A DNA stretch of 64,000 nt, taken from NCBI RefSeq assembly GCF_016808335.1, contig NC_053153.1:25282090-25346089 (forward strand). The letters are read 5' to 3'. This document shows positions 56,910 through 64,000 of this stretch, one piece after another. Numbering within the stretch: position 1 is the stretch's first letter; every line of letters begins with the position of its first letter. The DNA is from Panicum virgatum. Its lineage: Eukaryota > Streptophyta > Magnoliopsida > Poales > Poaceae. Under the pieces are notes generated by a model. That model worked only from the letters and a program-made list of their open reading frames with translations, made no database searches and was not told the origin of the DNA. Made by a program: the position numbers and the translations under genes.

Positions 56910-58512
56910 GCAAAATAGTCAAAATTGTCCCCAAACTCTTGGTAAAGGGTCAAGTTCGTCCTCGAACTTTTGCGCGGGCCAATTTAGTCCTCGAACTGTC
57001 CTTCTTTGGTTCAGTTACATCCTTCACATCCACGCCATCAGTGAACATCGTCTGCCACACCCTTTCCCATCCTTGAGCTGGTCAAATGCGGCGGTCGGCA
57101 CTTGATCGCCGGAATCTGGCCAATAAGAGGGGTTGTCTGCTGCAACGCTCGGAGGTCCGGTCGGTCCGACAACGATTTCCATGGGGGAGGGGGCGGAAAA
57201 GCAAGTGGGTATCACCTGGATTCGATCCCATGTGTTGGTTGGGGCGGAGGGTGGATGGAATGGGCTGGCCACATGAGCTCGAACTTGGCTCGGTGGCGGC
57301 AACAATGGCGGGAGGTGGGCGGCATGATTCCGGTCGGGTGCTGCCGAAGCTTGGTGAGAAGAGGTTGGCAAGGGAGCTGGGCAGTGAGGGAGGCATGGGT
57401 GCGACGGATTTGGGAGGAGGTGGTGTGAGGTGGCTGGGAACGCCCGGCGTAGCAGTGCCTACGCTCGGCATTGTTCTTGCCTGGTTCAAGGAAGAAGAAG
57501 GGAGCAGCAGAGAAATAGAAGGCACCCCACCGCGCCCACGCCCGTCGCTGCTCCATCTCGTCGCACCGACTCATGCCATCGTCACGCTGCTTGCCGCCGG
57601 ACCCGAACACCCCCCCCCCCCGCCACAAGGCCCTCACGTTGCACACCCAAAAGCAGAGAAGGGAGCGGCAACGGCTTGCTTGTCCCACTACTCCTCTTGC
57701 TCCACTCTCTTTGCCGTAAGCTCTCTCCTCTCTCGTCCAGCCATGCTCTGTAAATTCGTTCCTGAAATCTAGATGTCTCGATACCGTCGTGCTCCGTGAA
57801 TTCAGAAATGTCGGCTCTATCTCCGACCGCCATCCATCGCAGGCTCACCGATGCTAGTGTCGGTGGCAGGGAACTGCGAGCCGTACATGGGTGTGACCAT
57901 CGGCCCGGTGGTGACGAACCTGCTGTCGCCATCGGACCTGGCCGACTTCCTCTGCACACAGCACATCACCCGCGTGCGTCTCTATGACGCGGACCGTCGT
58001 GGGCATCCCAACGACGTGTCGGGCTCCTCCTCGGTGACGACCACGGTGTGGGTGGCCCGCCGCGTGCTCCCGTTCGCGGCCGTCATCTCCGCCATCGCCG
58101 TCGGGGATGAGGTGCCCACTGCGCTCCCCTCCGCATTGCCCGTGCTCCTCCCGGCCATCTGGTCCCTCGTCGCCGTGCTCGGCGCGGCAAACCTGTCCTC
58201 CATCCCAATGTCGATGCCACTGCCCTTCTCTTTGGTGGACCTGTTCCCCCTTTTGCAGGCCTTCTTCAACCAATCCCTAGCCAAGGCCTTCGTCATGCCG
58301 CTGCTGGCACACCTCACCTCACGGTGGTGCTCGAACGCACGAACGCGACGGTGAGGCGGTATGCAGGCAAGCAAGCTCGACGAGTGGCTTGGCGCCTAGC
58401 GGCGTGATGTGTTCGCAGACGGATAGTTTGAGGACTAAACTGATCCGCGCAAAAGATCGAGGACAAACTTGACCCTTTGCTAACAGTTCAGGGAAGATTT
58501 TGCCTATTTTGC
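56910..58512. mobile_element. Mutator-like element carrying host gene fragments (Pack-MULE)
   Basis: The left 92 bp (56910-57001) and right 92 bp (58421-58512) are diverged reverse complements, sharing GCAAAATAG, AAAGGGTCAAGTT, GTCCTCGA and TTTTGCGCGG in the same order. Long terminal repeats with no transposase and internal GC-rich gene sequence fit a Pack-MULE. Flanks are T-rich, and a 9-bp duplication is not clean. Cargo includes a GH17-like fragment (57851-58354) and an unidentified GC-rich part (57030-57500). Confidence 0.75.
57851..58354 (+). pseudogene. Captured GH17 beta-1,3-glucanase-like fragment
   Basis: The 167-codon open frame contains GVTIGPVVTNLLSPSDLADF, ITRVRLYDAD, WVARRVLPF, ISAIAVGDEVPTALPSALPV and QAFFNQSLAKAFVMPLLAHL, in the order found in plant glucan endo-1,3-beta-glucosidases. 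The acid/base Glu (VGDEV, usually VGNEV) is present. The nucleophile segment (ETGWP) and the rest of the barrel are absent, and at least one internal deletion follows YDAD. No enzymatic activity is expected; a transcript could act as antisense or siRNA to the parent gene. Confidence 0.75.
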
Positions 58513-59467
58513 CTTTTTTTCATTTGTTTGATTGTTTTACATCACTACTACATGGAGAAGTTGTAAATTAGTCTACATTTTCGGTAGCATAGGAACATAT
58601 TGAAATTTGGACAAAGCAAGGACAACAGAATTATCAGTTGTTATTTTGCTTGGTCCTTTCATAAAAAAGTTATTGAGCTTGCTGATACATAGCTGTAGTT
58701 ACTAATTGTTTTGGTTCTAGATCTTCTAGTTTGGGTTACTTCTTTTTATTTAGGAAAAAGTATCTAAATATCAATATATCAGAGATTGCCAATTTGCCAC
58801 TGTACCAGATTTTCAGGGAAATGGAATAATTCAAGACAGTTACAACTTAGTCATGCAAGTCTAGATCAAATGAACCTATATTACCAAATGCTGACAATTA
58901 ACATGGTGGAAAACTAACAAAGAGGGTCAGCAACAGATCAGAAAATACATGGTTAACCATAACCACTTAACTGTCCTGGGAAGGGTTGTGTGATCCATGG
59001 ATTGAGCACTCTGTCATGTACTCATGATTGTAGCAGAAGGTTTATAGCATAATTATTAACTGGTGAGATTAAATATAATAATTAGTGAAATTTAAAGCAT
59101 AATTATTAACCGGTGAGATTAAACATCTAATGCCATCAATAGGTTTACCTTGTATTCAGGCTTCTCTTCTATTGACCACCACTTGACATTTTCTAGCATG
59201 CAATCTATATGCAAGGAACCATGTGTCATATAATTCAAATGGATAGCTTCGCTCCATTTGGTATATATGGACAACTGTGCTAACAATAGTATTTTTTTTT
59301 GTGATGATACTCTTCTTGCATAACAGAAGCAAAATTATGTTCACTGATAATTCTCAGAGTCAAATACAATACTTGACAGCCAAAAAAATGCTAGACGACC
59401 TGAAATTTCAGGGTGAAGATCAGAGCACAATCTAAATGACACGGATTGTTAAAGTTACGTGGGCATT
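58513..59467. other. Intergenic region with a 50-bp direct repeat
   Basis: AT-rich. AGCATAATTATTAAC plus GGTGAGATTAAA occurs at 59046 and again at 59096, exactly 50 bp apart. No coding or RNA feature is supported. Confidence 0.5.
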
Positions 59468-60328
59468 TCATTGGTGGTAATTAGAGAAGTTACGGAAGGT
59501 GAGAAAGGCAATTATGGTGACCTGCCGCGGAGCAGCATGTTCGAGCAGGTAGGACCGCACCAGGTATGCGAATATGTCCTGGTTGGGCACATCGCCAAAC
59601 AAGGTGAGGACACGACAGCTCGCATACAAGAACTTTGCTTGCGCTATGTAGAGTTTTGCATGTTTGCCGGCGACCAACCCACCGGTGGCCACATACTCAG
59701 GGGAGGAGCTACAGTGATGCCTGGGTATTCCCAGGAATATCCAACTTTTTTGAAAAAAAAAATCAAGTATACTTCAAATTTATACACATATACATATAAA
59801 TCTGGGCCTGTTTGTTTGTGCTTCTGTTAAACGTAGTCCAGCGATCCACCAGCCAGCCCATCTGGCCCATAAACGGCCGCACAGCCCACCAGCCCAGCAC
59901 CCTAGCAGCCCTCTCGCGGAACGCACGCACGGAGCACAATTCTCCCTCTCCCTGCTGCTCGCCCGCTCTCCTGCTGCACTGCTGCCTGCTTGCTTCCCCA
60001 ATCCCCCAAATCCCTAAACCGTAGGACTGAAATCCCCCCAAATCAAGAACAAGAGCTAGCAGATCCGCCCTACCGGCAAGCTGCGCACGCCCGCGGGGAG
60101 GCTGGGAGGCCGGCCGCCGGCTGCTGGGCGTGACCATGAGGGCCTGAACGCCTGAGGGCGAGGCGACGAGGCTGCGAGGGCGAGGACCGAGCGGCCGACC
60201 GGCGAGGAGGAAGGTGAGCCCATCTATTGCCTACATCAATATGCGTATGCCCTTTTTCTACACATTTTTTCCTTCAAACAATGATAGAATCAGCGTATGC
60301 CTTTATGTAGATCTGAGGAAGTTGTAAA

Positions 60329-60556
60329 ATGAAGAAGAAATCAATTGATTTGAAGACATTATGGGATAGACATTCAAAGTCAAGAAAGATAGGCTCCACA
60401 TCAACGCTGCAGCCGGTTACCATTGAGAGTGAAGCAGTTCCTGTTCCAGATGTTTCTTTTGTTCGGCCAGTTACAGTTGGGAGTGAAGTTCAGATTCATA
60501 GTGTTGAGGTGGAGCCTGAGATAGCAGCCACTGATATAGCAGCCAGTGATAGTTAA
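60329..60556 (+). pseudogene. hAT transposase N-terminal remnant
   Basis: 75 codons beginning MKKKSIDLKTLWDRHSKSRK, then an acidic Val/Pro/Glu-rich segment. The basic start resembles the N-terminus of TTF-type zinc-finger hAT proteins of plants. The frame ends at TAA/TAG codons just before the dimerisation-domain piece, where the middle of the gene has been deleted. Confidence 0.55.
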
Positions 60557-60562
60557 AACAAA

Positions 60563-60844
60563 GATGCACAATAGACATGATGTTGTTTACAAGCTTCTCA
60601 AATTGGTGCTAGTACTACCAGTTGCCACTGCTAGTGTTGAGAGAATATTTTCTGCTATGAACTATGTGAAGAATAAATTGAGAAATAAGATGGGGATCAA
60701 TATTTGAATGATTGCTTGGTCACATTTATTGAGCTCGAGTTCTTTTTGCAAGTGAAGGAATGTGATATCATTAACCGCTTCCAAGCCATGAAGGAACGCA
60801 AAATTAAAGCTACCCTTAGAACCCATGAAGCAACAGAAAGTTAG
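60563..60844 (+). pseudogene. hAT transposase dimerisation-domain (hATC) remnant
   Basis: Reads HDVVYKLLKLVLVLPVATAS then VERIFSAMNYVKNKLRNKMG, the diagnostic hATC motif (LxxLPVATASVERxFSAMxxVKxxLRNxMG). A frameshift near 60700 is followed by YLNDCLVTFIELEFF and a stop at 60842-60844. Confidence 0.85.
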
Positions 60845-61060
60845 AGTACTTTGTAATCTTATTTATGCATTTTGTAAGTTTTTTATTTTATTTTCATGGA
60901 TATTTTAGAATTGATTTATTCAAGAACTTGTACCATTATTTTTTTTCTATTTATCAGTTTGGCATATGGGAGCAAATTACTGTTCATTGAACTTTTTTTT
61001 AAAGATTTAGAAGATGGGAATACCCAATTCTAAAATCCTGACTCCCCCACTGCACATACT

Positions 61061-61694
61061 CCATAGTCCATACCTCCGCCAGCCAGCCGACATGCTTCCT
61101 CCAGCAATCGTCGCCCGTCTTCGTCGGCTCCCTCGTCCGATGTTGCTTGGCGGCGGCACGGGATAGTGCTAGGAGAAGGCCAGAAGGAGGCGGCACGGAG
61201 GAAATGTGAGGAAACGGGATAGTGGGAAGACTCCGCTTCAGGGTACGTGCGCTAGCCGCGCCTAGCCATGAGCACAAATCGGTCGTGCGCACCCTGTAGT
61301 CGGCACGCGAATTTGGTGGCTCCGCTTGCTGTTGTAGTCAGCTCGTGGAAGTATTCACCACCTTGAGGGCTAGCTGGAGCCATCTCACGGCCTCCGCCTC
61401 ACAAGCAGCTCGCAGAACAGCGAAGGGGAGGGCGGCGGGGAAGGAAGCCAGCCGTCCGAGACGCGAAGCGTCCAGTATCCAGACGATGCCGGAGACGCGC
61501 AGCCTGTGTCTGTGCAGTGTGCACTATTATCCACCGTACAAACATGATGTACTGATCGAGAATTGGGGGCGACGTGGCCCAATGAGTTGTGAGAGCTTGG
61601 CTTAGGTTTCGTTATGTAGAGATAGAATTTTAATTGGGTTAGCAAACTCTTCTAGGACTTGGGAGTACGTGCGATAGGATAGTACTCCTACTAA
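61061..61694. other. Intergenic flank right of the split ORF
   Basis: GC-rich to about 61500, then AT-rich. ORFs at 61345-61605 (+) and 61385-61645 (-) overlap on opposite strands and show no domain. This may contain upstream exons or promoter of the minus-strand split ORF. Confidence 0.35.
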
Positions 61695-62801
61695 GGTCAG
61701 TTTTCATAAAATTTTATGTAGAAGAATTTCATGATATTAAATATCATCAATTTTTTCTGATATGATCAGAAGAGGGAAGAATGAAATTTCATAGAATGTG
61801 AGGAGAGTTTCCATCATCATGAAACTCATCTGATATGGTTATCTACTCCCTCCGTTCTGAAATGTAGGGCATTCTAGGATTCAAAATTTATCCAAAAATA
61901 TAAAATATTCTAGATTGAGAGTGGATCCAATCATCTTAATTGTGCATTATTTTCGGGTCTTTTCCAACAGAAAAACGTGCATACAACTATGTAGGGGCAG
62001 GTGCATAGAAAAAGACATGCTACTATAATTAGTATATATTTTTGTGACCCAAGTAGAGTCTGAAAGAAATCGGGTGCTCGAAACCTAAGAGGGGGAGAGG
62101 GTGAATTAGGCAAACTAAAGATCTTAACCTCAAGCTCCAACTATTTGCACATAAAATAAACTAAGACATACTATCTAGATGTGCAACTATGATTCATCTA
62201 ATGCGAAAACCTTCATCCCAAAAGAATTATGCAACCTATAGTCAATTCTACTCTAAAAAGTAAAGGCACATAAAAATTGCAATAAGTAAATGCGAAAGCT
62301 TAAAGAGAGATGAGAGAATGCAAACTCTTGTGACACGAGGATTTATCCCGTGGTTCAGTTAGCCACAAAGGCACACCTACATCCACATTTTTGAAGCACT
62401 CACAACGAGTATTGCTTCTCGGCAATCAAGCCTCTTCTGAAGACATCAAATCCACGGTCACCTTGATCCCGGGTTCCACTAAGGTGCTTCTCCACCAAAG
62501 AAGGGGGTCTCCACATCCCCCGCACAAAGCTTATCGTTGCCGCTCCACACCAAACCGGAGGGTCGAAGACGTGCCGGCGAGTCACCAAGACTCCTAAGAT
62601 GGCCGGCTCACCGAGATACACTTTTATTCACTCAAGAACCAAGCCACAAGGCACACAATCTTGCTCACTCACTCACTCAAGAGCTAAACTAGTGCTAAAC
62701 CTAAAGATGTGATCAATTTTCTCTTTAGTTGGCTTGAAGATGTTCTTCAATGAGTCTAGGGTCTCTCTGAACTCCAACAAACTTCAAATGACCGGGGGAA
62801 C

Positions 62802-62803
<2 letters not shown>

Positions 62804-62848
<45 letters not shown>
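62804..62848. repeat. (AT)n microsatellite
   Basis: An uninterrupted AT dinucleotide run of about 45 bp inside the SIRE-type solo LTR. Likely polymorphic in length. Confidence 0.95.
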
Positions 62849-62851
<3 letters not shown>

Positions 62852-63471
62852 CCAACTTGAACTAACCGTTTAGAGCCGTTGATTTTTTTTTTTGCGTAGG
62901 GCGTCGGATAATCCGACTAGGTAGCGTCGGATAATCCGGTCACTCACAGACAAGTGTAGCCGTTAGGTCTTCAAGCTGCTGACGTAGAGGCCGTCGGATA
63001 GTCCGACCTATTACTCCGACGGGGCGTCGGATCATCTGGTCATGAAGAGTTTTCTTCTTCTGCGCCTGCAATGCTGACGTCATTAGTCTGACGCTTTTAT
63101 CTGACGGCGCGTCGGATCATCCGGTGCTGAAGGCTTGATTTGAATTACAATACAACATCTCTGATCATTGATTCGACCATTACTCCGATGCTCCAAATTC
63201 CTCATGTCAGATCATCCGACCTTGAAGCAAATTTTCCAACTCGAGAAACAGGCTCTCTGGTGAATCACCCGACGCTTAGTCCGACCTGGTCTTCAAGGCG
63301 TCGGATTAACCGAGTGCTTTAGTCGGATAGTCTGACCCTGGGGTATTCGGATTATCCGAGCCAACTGCCATTTTCTGTTTTTTTTGTTGCACTTGTCCAA
63401 CTTGTCGCAGCGGTCATTTGGACACTCTAAATATATTCTACCTCTGCTTTTTCACTGCAACTTGATATCTC

Positions 63472-63600
63472 TACGGTGGGTTAGACATCTCATCTCGACG
63501 GTGCATTGGACGTCTTGTCTTGACGGTGCATTGGACATCTCGTCTCGACGGTGCATTGGACATCTTGTCTCAACGGTGCATTAGACGTCCTGACCGTGTA
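63472..63600. repeat. 25-bp tandem array inside the solo LTR
   Basis: About five units of GACGGTGCATTGGACATCT plus a TGTCTC-type tail, with GACGGTGCATTGGA starting at 63497, 63522 and 63547 and a variant at 63572, so the period is exactly 25 bp. Confidence 0.85.
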
Positions 63601-63884
63601 TTGGACTCTATCCAAGAGATCTAAAGAATCCTACAAATATGATTTTGCAAACTCGTTAGTCTCATTGATTGCGTTGTCACTCGATCACCAAAATCACTTG
63701 AAAATGGCCTAAATGGGGCCATGTTCGTTACAGAGTCACAATGCTTAATAATTAGGGGTAGGAGAGTCTTTTCTACACAGCCATAATCTATCCTAAAAAC
63801 TCCAGAATGCTCGACATTTCAAGACGGAGGGAGTAGTTCCCAGTCTAGATAATTGTATCTTGAAACTATACATTGAGACTGACC

Positions 63885-64000
63885 TATATAGGGGCGTTAA
63901 TTGATGATCCTCAGGTGCATCTCCAACTCTTTTTAGTTCAAAATTTTATATTACTTTTTAAAATAAAATATTATTCTGAAAAATTAGTATAAAACTAAAG
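63885..64000. other. AT-rich right edge
   Basis: No feature beyond AT-rich sequence; too short to classify. Confidence 0.3.

Larger units (their letters stand above)
59698..61052 (+). mobile_element. Internally deleted hAT element with CACATACT duplication
   Basis: Left end CAGGGGAGGAGCTACAG; the right end in reverse complement is CAGTGGGGGAGTCAGG, with a shared inner GGGTATTCCC on both sides. CACATACT flanks both ends (59690-59697 and 61053-61060), a perfect 8-bp hAT duplication. Inside are a GC-rich leader (59830-60210), a transposase start (60329-60556) and the C-terminal dimerisation region (60563-60844), with the catalytic core missing. Confidence 0.9.
59468..61292 (-). pseudogene. Minus-strand ORF split by a hAT insertion
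   Basis: The first 80 codons (61292-61053, starting MRTTDLCSWLG) run up to the hAT target site. Sequence beyond the element (59689-59468) continues in the same frame (ATGGLVAGKHAKLYIAQAKF, later VPNQDIFAYLVRSYLL) to a stop. The TSD encodes the shared codons at the joint, so before insertion there was one frame of about 153 codons. The second part weakly resembles the N-terminal region of PPR proteins, but this is uncertain. It may be one exon or a gene fragment. Confidence 0.45.
62061..63732 (-). repeat. SIRE/Maximus-type Copia solo LTR with GAGTC duplication
   Basis: On the minus strand it begins TGTAACGAACATGGCCCC and ends GCACCCGATTTCTTTCA, 1672 bp. GAGTC flanks both sides (62056-62060, 63733-63737). 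The ends and the many GTCGGATAATCCG-type motifs (62905-63370) are characteristic of SIRE-type Copia LTRs. No internal region is present. It contains a (TA)n microsatellite and a 25-bp tandem array. Confidence 0.85.
61846..63833. mobile_element. Stowaway MITE with TA duplication, itself interrupted
   Basis: CTCCCTCCGTTCTGAAATGT at the left and the reverse complement of the right end (CTCCCTCCGTCTTGAAATGT) are the standard Stowaway/mariner ends of grasses, flanked by TA (61844-61845, 63834-63835). About 311 bp remain when the inserted solo LTR and one target copy are subtracted. Confidence 0.85.
61695..63884. mobile_element. Tourist-like MITE (outermost of a three-level nest)
   Basis: Left GGTCAGTTTTCATA and, in reverse complement, right GGTCAGTCTCAATG. 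Flanking triplets (TAA left, TAT right) are near but not identical. Its middle is occupied by a Stowaway element (61846-63833). Confidence 0.6.

Noticed and set aside
56197..56934. 245-residue minus-strand ORF
   Set aside because: Pro/Ala/Arg-rich low-complexity reading of a GC-rich stretch with short tandem units.
57086..57772. 228-residue plus-strand ORF in the Pack-MULE
   Set aside because: No recognisable domain and strong overlap with minus-strand ORFs; part of captured cargo but not supportable as a gene.
36957..57851. Functional cell-wall gene cluster combining GT47 and GH17
   Set aside because: The GH17 piece is a truncated cargo of a DNA transposon; co-location with the GT47 genes gives no evidence of joint function.

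Overview
This window is nuclear DNA from a grass, probably a panicoid. The evidence is a set of very GC-rich intron-less genes embedded in nested Athila- and Tat-type Ty3/Gypsy LTR elements, CACTA, hAT and Mutator-like DNA elements, Tourist and Stowaway MITEs, LINE fragments and a SIRE-type solo LTR. I see no rRNA, tRNA, CRISPR array or prokaryotic operon. || Layout. 1-1456 is the tail and 3' LTR of an Athila-like element that starts outside the window. 1457-2134 holds a small coding remnant and a MITE. 2135-6924 is a decayed CACTA element (minus strand) whose right end sits inside the 5' LTR of a second Athila-like element (to 15559). That element keeps gag-protease and an extra ORF but no reverse transcriptase. 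It interrupts a large minus-strand Tat-lineage element (15560-27862) with gag, protease, RT, two RNase H domains and integrase, plus a 3' region holding a ~120-bp tandem repeat and an intron-containing ORF on the opposite strand. A 3.45-kb solo LTR interrupts that 3' region. 27863-36032 is the body and 3' LTR of a third Athila-like element, itself hit by two solo LTRs with perfect 5-bp target duplications. || From 36 kb the window becomes gene-bearing. Three plus-strand paralogues of the GT47 MUR3/KATAMARI1-like xyloglucan galactosyltransferase family lie at about 36.96, 46.23 and 52.36 kb. The middle one is intact. The first has a frameshift and a nonsense codon, and the third is split by an 8-bp near-tandem duplication. 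Gene-proximal insertions surround them: a foldback, hAT and Tourist MITEs, a non-autonomous CACTA with CTA target duplication, and LINE fragments. || 54-64 kb is a transposon-rich gene-fragment zone. It has a Mutator-type element that captured part of a GH17 beta-glucanase-like gene, a deleted hAT element that split a minus-strand ORF, and a Tourist-like MITE containing a Stowaway containing a SIRE-type solo LTR. || The GT47 paralogues would act in the Golgi on hemicellulose side chains; everything else is largely transposon biology. I do not see a convincing new multi-gene system. The most unusual items are the LTR-end/primer-site duplications, the shared leader modules across otherwise different LTRs, the antisense ORF of the Tat element, and the parallel decay of two of three tandem glycosyltransferases.
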